64,000 nucleotides of DNA from Chiridota heheva. Its lineage: Eukaryota > Echinodermata > Holothuroidea > Apodida > Chiridotidae. Under the pieces are notes generated by a model that did no database searches, was not told the origin of the DNA, and saw only the letters and a list, made by a program, of their open reading frames with translations. A program made the translations under genes and the position numbers. Position 1 is the stretch's first letter. Each line of letters begins with the position of its first letter. The stretch covers positions 1,746,001 to 1,810,000 of the forward strand of contig JAIGNY010001587.1 in the NCBI GenBank assembly GCA_020152595.1, in the 5' to 3' direction. Positions 22,667 to 35,588 of this stretch are shown here, piece after piece.

Positions 22667-22775
22667 TTAAACCTTACTATACCACACAGTGATATTATTG
22701 CCGTTTTGGGTGCCCTGCCTTTAACTCCGCCTCCCAGGTGCTTTTTCAAAAAAGTGCTGGTAGAGTACGGGTTAA
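22667..22775. mobile_element. Tiny piggyBac-like MITE, copy 2
   Basis: Same structure 250 bp downstream of copy 1, with the same interior (TTTTGGGTGCCC, CTCCGCCTCCCAGG). The ~140-bp spacer between copies is also repeated, so the unit of duplication is ~247 bp. Confidence 0.65.
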
Positions 22776-22911
22776 TCAACCCGCGACAAGTGTGCCAACT
22801 CAAAAATATATGCAGCATGGTCCCGGTGGGGGGCCCACTGGGTCACTGAAGCAGAATGAGCCCGACTTTGCCTCTCAGAAGACAGAGGACCCTTCAAATA
22901 TCAGCCTGTGC

Positions 22912-23024
22912 TTAACCCTTACTCTATCTACCACGTGGTGATATTATCGCCGTTTTGGGTGCCCCGTCTTTGACTCTGCCTCCCAGGCGCATTTTTCTTT
23001 AAATGCTGGTAGAGTAATGGGTAA
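22912..23024. mobile_element. Tiny piggyBac-like MITE, copy 3
   Basis: Third copy, ending TGGTAGAGTAATGGGTAA, so its right TTAA is altered. The spacer after it is missing, which ends the tandem block. Confidence 0.6.
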
Positions 23025-23139
23025 ATGTTTTGCTCATTTCAGATTTTTCACAATTAGAAGAGAAACATCTCATAAGTTTGTCTGAAAACTACTGGTGTGT
23101 ACTCTCTGATGTGATTGGTGACATCAGACCCTCACTTTA

Positions 23140-24055
23140 TTAAAGAAATATTCCTGTGAATTTTTATTTTCATTATATATGATGGAGCCAAAGAATTATA
23201 GGCAGAGAATGCTGATCTCCCATTGACTGCTGTGATAGGGAATGAAGCCAACATGTGTTCACAGAGTTACCAAGACAGTGATTTCCCATTGACTGTAAGG
23301 ATTACAAAATTTGAAAGTCGCTTTATTTTAAAATCTGTCACTTTAGGAATTTTTTTTCTTTTTTCTAGTATGTTATGTAACTTTTGGTTTTCTATGTATG
23401 CCATCGGGAAAAACCCATGTCATCCTAACAACGGAAAGTGATATTTGGACCTATTTTATAACCTTTGTTGACTCATCCATACATGTTGGCTTAGCTTGGT
23501 GATCGAGCTCGGCATTCTTTATCTACTTTGAATTCTATGGATGGAGCACAATTAAAGAAACACATTAGAGAAAAATCCAAGTCGATATCTTATACTGTTG
23601 AGCACTTATTGCATTTCAAAGATTTCACCAGTGTGATGAAAAGTGACCTTGCAATGTACAGTGTGATGTTATACTTGCATATCAAAGACAATCGTTTATT
23701 GTATTTCTTTGAAAATTAGATGCCTTTCTTTGTAAGCATCTTTTGTTTAAGAATTGAGAGTGGGTATGACATGCAAGAACAGGCTTTGTCCACCTGTTCA
23801 TATACCTTACACAATTAAAGCAAATTAAAGCAAATTTTTATTTAATAGAAATACATAGAGAATTGATCTTTTATCTGCAATTATAACATCACAATTTACA
23901 CTGCAAAGGAAATTCAACACACTGGTGAAATCTCTAAAATGCAATTATTCCCTAAACAGAATAAGATATAAACATAGTTTTTGAACCAATTTGTTTATTT
24001 AATAGTCCTCGAACATATAATTAAAACCTAAAATTACTCCGGAATATTCCTTCAA
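23140..24055. mobile_element. Family D MITE-like element, fullest copy
   Basis: Left end TAAAGAAATATTCCTGTGAA, right end GGAATATTCCTTCAA. The subterminal left segment (23528-23712) and right segment (23830-24000) are inverted copies. The 63-aa open frame at 23528 lies within the repeat and is not a gene. Confidence 0.65.
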
Positions 24056-24270
24056 AAATGTATCTGTTGGTATGACCAAGGCTGTAATGGTTGTAACTTT
24101 GCTACCACTTCGCGTTTGGTTAGAAGTTAGCATCTTGGAAGACATTAAGATACTGACAATGCTCTTTGTAACTGTATAAAGCAGACCATGAAACCTAACA
24201 CCTTTTCAATCAATCAATGAATCAGTGGCATTTATAGAACTCCTAAGTAAAAAGATGGTTTACTCTAGGG

Positions 24271-24769
24271 CAGGGTTGCCAGGTCTCTCTGATATCTTCT
24301 GGCCAAATATGCTTTGGAAATTTGCCAGATTGGTATCAAAAGGCCAACACTGGTTTGATAAAGAAAATTGAGCTAAAAGTAGCATTTTAGGTCCAAAAGA
24401 AACACAATGTTGGAGGTTCTGGACCTTCATTTTGTTGAATCTCATCTTGCATGCAAAATTTGACATTTGATTGATCTGCACCAAAGTATGTGCACCTAGT
24501 TCCACACCTCATCTTACCCATCTGCTTCATGCCAGGTTGCGCATTAGGCCATACTCAGTGCTGATATAAATATAGACCAGAGCATAAGTCCATTGAGTAT
24601 GAGATGGGCCCTGTTTTTGGCAAAAATTGTGAAAAACATTTGTATTTTTATGTATGCTTTGCTAAAGATAATACTATAACTATAATTAGCAGACAAAAAA
24701 GTATAAAATGGCCAAATACTGTTGGTCTGTAGCTGAAAAAGGCCAAATTTGGGTAATCTGGCAACCTTG
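24271..24769. mobile_element. hAT-like MITE (499 bp)
   Basis: CAGGGTTGCCAG at the left and CTGGCAACCTTG at the right form a 12-bp terminal inverted repeat with one mismatch; inner GGCCAAAT motifs are also inverted. hAT ends commonly begin CAG. The 8-bp flanks CTCTAGGG and CTCAGGCA are not a convincing duplication, so the superfamily is tentative. Confidence 0.6.
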
Positions 24770-25730
24770 CTCAGGCAGGCTTAAACAGATATTCATTTGT
24801 GTTATGCTTGTTGGAATAGGGAACTTTCATTTGTTTCTTGAAATGGGTAATTTAAGGGAAAATTTATTTTTAGTCATTAAAGCACACCGTATGCACATAA
24901 TATGATTGAAAACTTATTATCTTTTGCATGCATTTAAAGGCCATCTCTCGTTATTAAATGTGTATTATATTCCAAAACAATTACTGATTGGCCTATCAGT
25001 ACAAGTGCACATTGGACCAATATATTTCGACCAATCAACCAACACACATGAATTGAAATCAGTGTTGCAGCAACCAGCAGTCCTATGAAATTTTTCAAAT
25101 GTTTGTTAGAGTAATATTTTGTTGTAATATTTTGTCAATGTGATCTAAATTTTTGTTTCCTGAAATGACAGGCAACAACGTGTTATTCCTGTCTGTTATA
25201 AAGACTGTTACTTGTTCATTTGGCAAGATTTGATCCCAAATGTTCAATAAATCTGCGTTATCTCTGTCATGTAAGATCACTGAGACTTATGAGGCTGCCT
25301 GGAGAACTGATCTCTTCATGGGTCCATTTAGGAACCAGCATGTTTACAAAATATTAAAAGAGAGCTATGACAGGTTTTTAATTGTATACAAAGAAATTAT
25401 TTTTAGAAAGGAACCTGTTCACAGATTGCAATTTTTTTACACACATGGATGATATAAATTTTAATGTAGAACTTTATTGTTTTAGCATATCTTGAATTTC
25501 CTTGGAAAGATGTAAGAGTTTTATTACGCAGACTTGTGCAACATTCACGGTAGGGTAGATGAAATTGTGACGGATATGTGGGCTTTCTCTTTGGAAATAA
25601 TCTTTGAAATATTTAAAATTGTATTAGTAGCTTTTGAAAAGCTTTTTTATGTTGCTCACTTATATCTTTGTTTACTTCTTATGTTTGTAATAAATGTTTT
25701 GTAAACAAACATCAGTGAGATTGTTCCTCC
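24770..25730. other. AT-rich spacer, no feature seen
   Basis: Several short open frames but none with recognisable domains. No RNA gene or repeat was identified. Confidence 0.4.
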
Positions 25731-25734
25731 TCTT

Positions 25735-26130
25735 TACCTCACCTCACCTAATCTCTTCAGACCTCCTGACCCATATGGCTGCAGTGCACTCTCTCCAATG
25801 GACTCTGTTATTTGCAACTTGTCTGGCTTCTGTCCACGAGCTGCATCCCATCACATTCCTCTCCTTCTCGACTGTCCTTCTCCAGGTTGTTCTAGGACGC
25901 CCATCTTTCCTTCTTCCCTCTGGTTTCCACGTCATAGCTGTCACACAGTGCTTAATAGAGCCCATGCGCATCACATGACCAATCCACCTTCTTTTTACTT
26001 CAGTGCTGATTTTGTCATCTTTGGAGATTCTCAGTATTTCATAATTCAGTAGGTATTACATATGGCCATCTGATCTTCAAAATTCTCCTGTAACATTTGG
26101 ACATTCCTACTCTTTCTAATGTGATTAAAT
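25735..26130 (-). pseudogene. LINE reverse transcriptase C-terminal fragment
   Basis: Minus-strand translation reads ISTEVKRRWIGHVMRMGS, then GRRKDGRPRTTWRRTVEKE and a Trp-containing tail. This is the standard C-terminal end of a widespread endonuclease-RT LINE family. The fragment is cut on its 5' side by the minisatellite at 26130. The plus-strand frame over the same bases is a shadow. The RT fragment at 36.2 kb looks like the same family. Confidence 0.8.
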
Positions 26131-27185
26131 TCAGAGGTGTATGTGGCAGGGTGGGGAGGGACGGTGGGAGTGATTCAGAGGTGTATGTGAGAGGGTAGGG
26201 AGGGAAGGTGGAGGTGTATGTGGGAGGGTGGGGAGGGAAGGTGGGGGTGATTCAGAGGTGTATATGGCAGGGTGGGGTGGGGGAAGGTGGTAGTGATTCA
26301 GAGGTGTATGTGGCAGGGTAGGGAGGGACGGTGGGAGTGATTCAGAGGTGTATGTGGCAGGGTGGGTAGGAAAGGTGGGAGTGATTTAGAGGTGTATGTG
26401 GGAGGGTGGGGAGGGAAGGTGGTAGTGATTTAGAGGTGTATGTGGCAGGGTAGGGAGGAAAGGTGGGAGTGATTCAGAGGTGTATGTGGCAGGGTGGGGA
26501 GGGAAGGTGGTAGTGATTCAGAGGTGTATGTGGCAGGGTAGGGAGGGACTGGAAGTGATTCAGAGGTGTATGTGGCAGGTTGGGGAGGAAAGGTGGGAGT
26601 GATTCAGAGGTGTATATGGCAGGGTGGGGAGGGAAGGTGGTAGTGATTCAGAGGTGTATGTGGCAGGGTAGGGAGGGACTGGAAGTGATTCAGAGGTGTA
26701 TGTGGCAGGTTGGGGAGGAAAGGTGGGAGTGATTCAGAGGTGTATTTGGCAGGGTGGGGAGGGAAGGTGGTAGTGATTCAGAGGTGTATGTGGCAGGGTA
26801 GGGAGGAAAGGTGGGAGTGATTCAGAGGTGTATATGGCAGGGTGGGGAGGGAAGGTGGTAGTGATTCAGAGGTGTATGTGGCAGGGTAGGGAGGGACTGG
26901 AAGTGATTCAGAGGTGTATGTGGCAGGTTGGGGAGGAAAGGTGGGAGTGATTCAGAGGTGTATTTGGCAGGGTGGGGAGGGAAGGTGGTAGTGATTCAGA
27001 GGTGTATGTGGCAGGGTAGGGAGGGACTGGAAGTGATTCAGAGGTGTATGTGGCAGGTTGGGGAGGAAAGGTGGGAGTGATTCAGAGGTGTATTTGGCTG
27101 AGTGGGAGTGATTCAGAGGTGTATGGGGTGGGAGTAATTCAGAGGTGTATGTGGCAGGGTGGGGAGGGAAGGTGGGAGTGGAAGT
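26130..27185 (+). repeat. G-rich ~44-bp minisatellite (about 25 copies)
   Basis: Units contain GATTCAGAGGTGTATGTGGC and AGGGTGGGGAGGGAAGGTGG. The central part is organised as a higher-order repeat of three variant units (~128 bp). The GGG-T-GGGG-A-GGG run plus the following GGG meets the usual G-quadruplex pattern in many units. Confidence 0.95.
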
Positions 27186-27229
27186 AGCATTTCACCTTCC
27201 CTGTTGCATGCTTTCTTTCTGGTTGGGAG

Positions 27230-27480
27230 GTAAGTTATTCAAGTGAAATTTAAGAAACATTCAGTCAAATTGATGGAAAGTTTTGTGCAAATCAAGGGAA
27301 TTTAAGGACATTCCAGAATATTGAAAGTAATTATCCTGAAAAAAGAAATGAAGGAGAATCCCCAAAATTAAAGCTAGATTTCCCTGATTAGCAGCAGCGT
27401 TTGATGGAAGCTTGATTTATCAGTGCAATTTGTCTGCTTGTGACTGGGATATTTTGGTTCTTGGCCCCCCTGAGAAGTGA
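27230..27480 (+). repeat. Diverged copy of the foldback A arm family
   Basis: Shares the GATTAGCAGCAGCGTTTGAT and TTTATCAGTGCAATTTGTC segments with 5810-5860, preceded by the GAAAATT-type run. Partial only. Confidence 0.55.
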
Positions 27481-27904
27481 CTTTCCTATTAATGCTTTCA
27501 CGACATGACTATTATGTATCGATTATCATGAAGAAATATATCGCGATATATTGGTATATCGCGATACTTTTCAAGAAAACTTAACTTGAGACACAAATTG
27601 CTAATATCACTAACGTTACTTCTTTTATGATGAACGCAAGAAAAAATGATTTGCAGATGTTGCAGACGACATGATCCATCAAAATGATAGCCTGAGAGGC
27701 ATATTCTGGGCCACCTTTTTGTTCTTTTTGCCAACTTACTTCGGAACGTGTCAGTGTGGGATGACAGAGCACGATTTTTAATGTTTCACTATATTTGTGC
27801 ACATTTTTAATGTGGTATGGACCGGTTTAATTATGATTTTCGGTGTCACAAAAGTGGGTGTTCCAAGAGACTTTGATAATGTTATTTCTGATAATGTAAG
27901 GAGG
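27481..27904. other. Spacer between minisatellites
   Basis: Contains a small inverted ATATATCGCGATATAT-like cluster near 27540. No coding signal. Confidence 0.4.
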
Positions 27905-30012
27905 ATCTAAACCCCATGTCTATATCCAGAAGGCCTATCCAGGGTTTGTGGACCCCATGTCTATATCCAGAAGGCCTATCTAGAGTTTGTGGACCCCATG
28001 TCTAGTTTCAGAAGGCCTATCCAAAGTTTGTGGACCCCATTGCTATATCCAGAAGGCCCACTCAGGGTTTGTGGACCCCATGGTTATATCCAGAAGGGCC
28101 ATGCAGGATTTGTGGACCCCATGGCTATAATAATCCAGAAGGCCTATCCAAAGTTTGTGGACCCCGTGGCTATATCTAGAAGGCCCATCCAGGGATTGTG
28201 GACCCCATGGCTATATCCAGAGGGTCCATCCAGGGTTTGTGGACCCCATGGATATATCCAGAAGGCCCATCAAGGGTTTGTGGACCCCATGGCTATATCC
28301 AGAAGGACCATCCAGGGTTTGAGGACCCATGGCTATATCCAGAAGGCTCATCCAGGGTTTGTGGATCCCATGGCTATATCCAGAAGGCCCATCCAGGTTC
28401 TTTAGGATTTGTGGACCCCATATCTACATCCAGAAAGCCATCCAGGGTTTGTGGACCCCATGGTTATATCCAGAAGAACCATCCAAAGTTTGAGGACCCC
28501 ATGCTTATATCCAGAATGCCCATCCAGGGTTTGTGGACCCCATGGCTATATCCAGAAGGCTCATCCATGGTTTGTGGATCTCATGGCTATATCCAGAAGG
28601 CCCATCCAGGGTTTGTGGACCCCATATCTACATCCAGAAAGCCATCCAGGGTTTGTGGACCCCATGGCAATATCAAGAAGGTTCATTCTCCAGGGTTTGT
28701 GGATCCCATGGCTATATCCAGAAGGCACATCCAGGTTATGCAGTGCTTGTGGACCCCATATCTATATCCAGAAGGCCCATCCAGGGTTTGTGGACCCCAT
28801 GGCTATATCCAGAAGGCCCATCCATGGTTTGTGGAACCCATGTCTATATCCAGAAGGCCCATCCACATTCTCAAGGATTCGTGGACCCATGGCTATATCC
28901 AGAAGGCCAATCCAGGGTTTGTGGACCCATGGTTATATCCAGAAGGCCCATCCAGGGTTTGTGGACCCCATGTCTATATCCAAAAGGCCCATCCACGTTC
29001 TCAAGGGTTCGTGGACCTCATGTCTATGTCCAGAAGGCTCATCCACGTTCTCAAAGATTTGTGGGCTCCATGCCTATATCCAAGAGGCCCATCGACGTTC
29101 TCAAGGCTTTGTGGACCCCATGCTTATATTCAAAAGGCCCATCCACGTTCTCAAGAATTCGTGGACCGCATGCTTATATTCAGAAGGCCCATCCACGTTC
29201 TCAAGGCTTTGTGGACCCCATGACTATATCCAGAAGGCCCATCCATGTTCTCAAGAGTTCGTGGACCCATGCCTATATCCAGAAGGCCCATCCACGTTTT
29301 CAAGGGTTAGTGGACCCCAGGTCTATATCCAGAAGGCTCATCCACGTTCTCAAGGGCTCGTGGACCCCCGTGTTTATATCCAGAAGGCCCATCCACGTTC
29401 TCAAGGGTTCGTGAACTCCCGTGTCTATAACCAGAATGCCCATCCGCGTTATCAAGGGTTCGTGGACCCCATGTTTACATCCAGAGGGCCCATTCGCATT
29501 CTCAAGGGCTCGTGAACCCCATGTCTACATCCAGAAGGCCCATCCACGTTCTCAAGGGTTCGTCGAAGACATGGCTATATCCAGAAGGCCCATCCAGGGT
29601 TTGTGAACCCCATGTCTGTATCCAGAAGGCCCATCCTGGGTTTTGGACCCCATGGCTGAATCCAAAAGGCCCATCCAGGATTTTGGGCCCCATGACTATT
29701 TCCAGAAGGCCCATCCAGGGCTTATGGACCTCATGGCTATATCCAGAAGACCCATCCAGGGTGTGTGGACCTCGTGGCTATATCCAGAAGACCCATCTAG
29801 GGTGTGTGGACCTCATGGCTATATCCAAAAGACCCATCCAGGGTGTGTGGACCTCATGGCTATATCCAGAAGACCCATCCAGGGTGTGTGGACCCCGTGG
29901 TTATATCCGGAAGACCCATCCAGGGTGTGTGGACCTCATGGATATATCCAAAAGGCCCATCCAGGTTCTCCAGGGCTTGTGGATAACCTTTGCCATATCC
30001 AGAAGGCAACTA
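27905..30012 (+). repeat. 2.1 kb minisatellite of 41-bp and ~50-bp units, open in all three forward frames
   Basis: The base unit is TATATCCAGAAGGCCCATCC followed by AGGGTTTGTGGACCCCATGGC (41 bp). Region 27905-28860 is mainly this type. Region 28860-29570 is mainly a ~50-bp variant with CACGTTCTCAAGGGTTCGTG. Region 29580-30000 returns to 41 bp with GTGTGTGGACCTC. Neither 41 nor 50 is a multiple of 3 and the unit has no stop in any forward frame, so overlapping frames of 341, 368 and 293 codons exist with peptides such as GYIQKAHPGFVDPMAISRR. No splice, start context or domain supports a real gene. Confidence 0.95.
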
Positions 30013-30547
30013 AAGAGTGTTTGCCATATCTTAAAGTTGTTTCTCATCAGCATTGAAGTCGTTTATAATTAGAAATGCGATAATTTTGCTTGATTGACTA
30101 TCCAACTGCATGGAGGGTATCCATTGGCGGGATGTGCCTACTTTTAGGAAGGCAGGGGGGATTGGAGGGGGAACATCAGATGCAAAAAATTACCATACTA
30201 AAAATACAAATTTGGAAAACAAAGTTGAGGGCAAGTGCCCTTCTATGCCCCTCCCCCTTAAATCACGCCTATGAGGGTATCCCTCACGTTATTGGTTCTT
30301 AAGATGTTCTAAAAAATTCCGAATATGGTCAATCATTACTTGTAGGCTTACTGTCCTTTTTCAGGTTTGTTTAAACCGCAAGTGGTTCGGCACAAGTGGC
30401 CTACCTGGCCAATCAAATGGATCTTGGAGTCTTAGTGACCATGTTTTTGCAACGGGGCTATATTAAAATTAAAGAGGAACATTTCTTCAAGTAAACGGCA
30501 CCCGCCATTTCTAGATAAATTTGATCAGTTGCATGTTTTTTGTTTTT

Positions 30548-30973
<426 letters not shown>

Positions 30974-31103
30974 ATGGTTCCTAAAATAATTGTATTGTTT
31001 GAAAAGATAGCGTACAAGCTTTAATATAATTGCGTGTGGGGGAAGCAATAGCATATATAGGCTTATCCGAAATATACAAGAATTACAGGTGGCTGTTAGA
31101 GAT

Positions 31104-31311
<208 letters not shown>

Positions 31312-32257
31312 AAAGATGTTTTTTTTTGTGTGTGTTTTTTTTTGTTTTTGTGAGGAGGGTATGAACAGCCTTTTAATTATACGTTTCATTCAATTCAAAC
31401 AACAATGATTAGCAAATCTTTGGGGAAACTGCACCCTCTTATCCCTATCGCATGATAGCGAGCCGCTCCAGTTATGTTTTAAGAATCGTGTCTTACAGTT
31501 GTCTCTCGAATCTCATCCCAGGTGATGGGGTTTTATAAGACTGTTCGAAATAATCATCATATAATTCATAACTAACTATGTATTGTCTCAAAGGTCTAGA
31601 TTGAAGATTAATTCAAGATTTATTTTCCACAAATGAACTTTACAAAGTGTATTATATACAGTGAAGGAAGACCAGCAAATGCTTTTACAAAGTAGTCAAC
31701 CTTTAAATAAAAATATATATAATGAGCAATACAAAAAAAGAATGAACCTTAGAATTTCTTAATGTTGAAAAATATGTTAATATAATCATGAATGATTACG
31801 AACAACACAAGCACACACTCACACTACCCACCCCCTCCCCCTCCTCCCCATCCCTCTCACCTAGAATTTTTTTAGCAATAACTGGATACATTATTAATTT
31901 GAATTATGGCTGATGAAAGTTTGGCCAGTTTATCTTATTCATGCGAAATTTGTGATGTATGACTTGGCGAACAACTCCAAATCTTTATGTAAATCATTCA
32001 ATTTCTTTCAAAAATCTTAGTCACTGAAAATCACTTGAAATTCTATTCCTGCTAGAATTGGGGTATGGTCAAGACTCAAAACCTTTTGCTAGGAATTTGC
32101 TGCACCACTGCAAAACATTATGATAGACATTTAAAGGTTTTGCAAATTAAGCATAGGCAGAGAGAGACTCTCTGTAATAATTCTACAAAATTTGCATGAA
32201 ATGTAATTGTTTAAGCACTATGATGATTTATTTTATTTATTTATTTGATATTAGCCG
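31312..32257. other. AT-rich spacer, no gene seen
   Basis: A C-rich ACCCCCTCCCCCTCC patch lies near 31830. Nothing else recognisable. Confidence 0.4.
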
Positions 32258-32796
32258 CCGGTGTGATAGTAAATTCCCCCTCTTCCGTAAATTCCCCCCC
32301 CCTCTTCCGTAAATTCCCCCCCCCCCCCCTTCCCCCTCCCTCCTACTTTCCCCCCGGACCTTATTTCCTAAGGAATGTCTAGTAAACTTTTGTTCCTCCG
32401 GAATGATTTTACTAGGTAATTTACTGGTGTGTCTGTACGGTTCCTTCAATTAATTGTGTGTACTGAAGTGATAAGCTAAAAAGTGATAAGCTTAGACACT
32501 TAAGAAAAAAGAGGCGTGCTTTATGCCAAACGGCAGTGAGATTTAGTGTGAAGGGAAAAGAAGGGCTTTTTCTTGCAATAGGGGGCCAGGTTGTTGTCTC
32601 CAAATTTCATAGAAAAGAAGGGCCGGGCCCAAATTTCCTAGCAGACCGTTTTTATTAGGAGGGCTGACCAAAGTTACTGGATGGCTACGGCTTAATTGTC
32701 TGGGGGCCCAAATTTCCTAGAAAATAAGGGCCATTTCCTAGAAAATAAGGGCCAGGGGCCAAAATTTACTGGGGGAAAAATGTACTTTAACACCGG
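32258..32796 (+). mobile_element. Non-autonomous DNA transposon, family E copy 1
   Basis: Begins CCGGTGTGATAGTAAATT and ends TGTACTTTAACACCGG, so the termini are inverted (CCGGTGT). It shares long blocks with 51942-52622: TTTCCTAAGGAATGTCTAGT, TTTTACTAGGTAATTTACTG, GGATGGCTACGGCTTAATTG. No transposase. Confidence 0.75.
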
Positions 32797-35480
32797 CCAT
32801 AATGTACAAATTCACATTGCGAAGCATATAACAAATGTTACATACATCAATTACCAACTTGTTACTTTACTTTTTATGAGCTCTTCTCGTTTTTTCATTG
32901 CATGTCAAATGTACTCTGATGAATTATCAGCAAATTACTTCTCCTGTTCTATGTTCATGTGAGATAAAACGAACGGCTGTGAGCAAGGTCAGGATGAAAA
33001 TTATGTCTTAAGTGAGTGTAACTAGAGCAAATTGCTGAAAAGTGGTATTCATTTTCAGATGAACAATAAATTCTTTCTTCTGTTGGAATTTTTTGCTTTC
33101 TACCCAACTCAATACACTGCAGTTCGAGACACGAAAAACGAAAGTTAGCACTAAGTGACCTTTTTATTTCTTCTTCTAATCGTGGGTATTCAAAATATAA
33201 GGCAAAACACATAACATGGATTTAAAGAAAACATACATTTCCAACCTCGCTTGAGAATGAACCCTACTTTGCCAATTATGTAGATCAATGTCTTTCATAC
33301 ATAGTTTGAAGGTCTTAAGAAAACTGGCTTCATTTGCAATTTCTTAATACCTGCATACCTAAATCCACTGCTTTGTAAAATAATTCTGACTTTTGTCACC
33401 CACGTATAATGGTTTTTATCATATTTTAAAGCAATTTAGCTAGTTATGTTACCTCTATACGTCCATATACCTTTAACAAAATTGATCAGTTGCCATAACA
33501 ACAAGAAAATGCATACTGGCGTCACAAAAATAGGGATATATCGCAGAAACTTTTAGAAAAGAGTGCGCATCAAGCAGATTGCAAATACTTGATATCTTCG
33601 TGCTAAGCAGGCGTAAAAAAACCTATGCCAAAATTAGAAAGCACAGTTTTACAAATATTTGTTGATATAAATAATGAAAATCCACAAACCTGTGTAACCC
33701 AAAAGAATGCTTGCATTGTTCATTATTTTTAGATCATAAATAAACAATGGCAATATTTATCCACTTCAATGAACAAATCTATTTACTTGGTTGGTGCAAT
33801 GTCACTTCCGGAAGAAAACTTTATTTACTGGAGTGAAAACTTCAGCTTTGCGCTTTAACGGCTTAGTCCGTATGTGTCTGCATGCGGAATGCAAAGTGGG
33901 ACAAAATATTTACGATTGCAAATTCTTAGCTAAACTCTATTTTCACTAATTAGATGCTTCGTTCGTTGGTTGTGCAATTAAGAATAACAATTAATTGAAG
34001 TTTTACGGACGATCGGACATTATACGTTTTACTGGTACACCTGCGGGTAGGCATCTTTAACACACCGTGGTTGAAATTCGGGTCAGTCGCAGAAAATTAA
34101 AATTTACCAAAACAGTGATATATTTTTACCGAAAACTCAACAAAGCGACGCATATCCCGAACCGATCATCAACGTTGTCTGAAAGGCGAATCTGTGCCTT
34201 TAGACAGTTAGATGCTTAAAATTCGGGCCTGCCATGCTACGTATGGCATATAAACAAACGCAGCTTATCGCTTTGTTTTCACTCAGTGGCGCGCGGTTAC
34301 TATGCGCGATCTGATGACCTCGGGTCACGAATCCAACCAAGTGAATATCAAAATTGACTTCGCGTGCTTTGTTATTGCTGCTTTTACTATAATTACTATT
34401 TGCATAGCTACAGCACGGTCAAATTTTACAACCAAAATATATTGAAGATATATATTTCGTGATGTCACATAGTATCTATTAATTATATTTTATTATTTAT
34501 TTTTACTTTTACATTTATTCATTTAAAAGTTATTAGCTTTGATAGTATATTTATTCTATATAGATTTCGTAAACTTAAAAGCTAAAGGTAGAAGTGTATT
34601 TTGTCAGTAAGAAAAAAACAATACGCTTCCGTTTAATGAGGAATGAAAAGGTGACTGAATTGTGGGAGAAATTAATCCTGTTTCTTGATTATTACACTTA
34701 TGCGAAAATCTCGCCAAATACATGTTGAGGTCCTAAATTAAAAATAAAAATAAAAGATTAAGGTAAACATTCTGCAAAGATAGCCTATCTTCCTATTAAA
34801 GAAACTGCAACAAAACACATTTCCGTTTATGAAAAAGTTCTTGAGCCCGCTTAGGACATGGCCCTATGCACAGTTCTGTGCCCTTGCGTGACATCAAGGT
34901 AAAAACAGGGCTACATGGTGATTTAAGACCTTTTATCAAAATGTCTGGACCTTTTAGCAATAATTTCTAAACCTTTCTACCTTTTGGGAGCCGGGGGGAG
35001 ATGGGCGGTCGGTTGACCTCCTGGCTACACCCATGGATATCTCTACAAAATCAAACCGACGAAAATTGATGATTGAAATCAGCCTTGAAAATATAAGTTT
35101 GAGGAACTTATTCAAATTTGGATTTATTTTCGGCTTGTCTGAACTATTGATAATCTTATAATATTTTGAGTATTGATATACTAAATGTATTGATGTATTA
35201 CAGTGTTAAAGGTCACATATATCGTGCTAACGTGAAGATGAAAATACAATAGAATGCAACGTTTCTGATTGCTCGACAAGCCAATCATTTACCGCTGCGG
35301 AAGTGACGTTACTAGTATGTATCGGATTTACTTGTGAAGACGTGTCAAGCAATTATCTTGACTGATTGAGACAAGATTCCCTCTTGAATTATTAGTATCA
35401 TATTTAGAAAGTAATAAATCTATATATAGAATCAGAATTGAAAACTTACTTATTTTAAAGTTCAGGTTATATTTATCAAT
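32797..35480. other. 2.7 kb without recognised features
   Basis: Low-copy looking, AT-rich sequence. I found no conserved exon, RNA gene or repeat family. It may hold regulatory sequence, but nothing visible supports a specific claim. Confidence 0.4.
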
Positions 35481-35588
35481 GCATTCATTGATCGATTGAT
35501 TGGTTCATCGAAATATGGTTTGGTTAATCAATTTGGTAGTTAGTCAATTAATTGATTGATTAACCGACTGATTGGTTGCTTAATCGTG

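Noticed and set aside
25694-26052. Plus-strand open frames of 84-94 codons
   Set aside because: They are shadows of the minus-strand LINE C-terminus.
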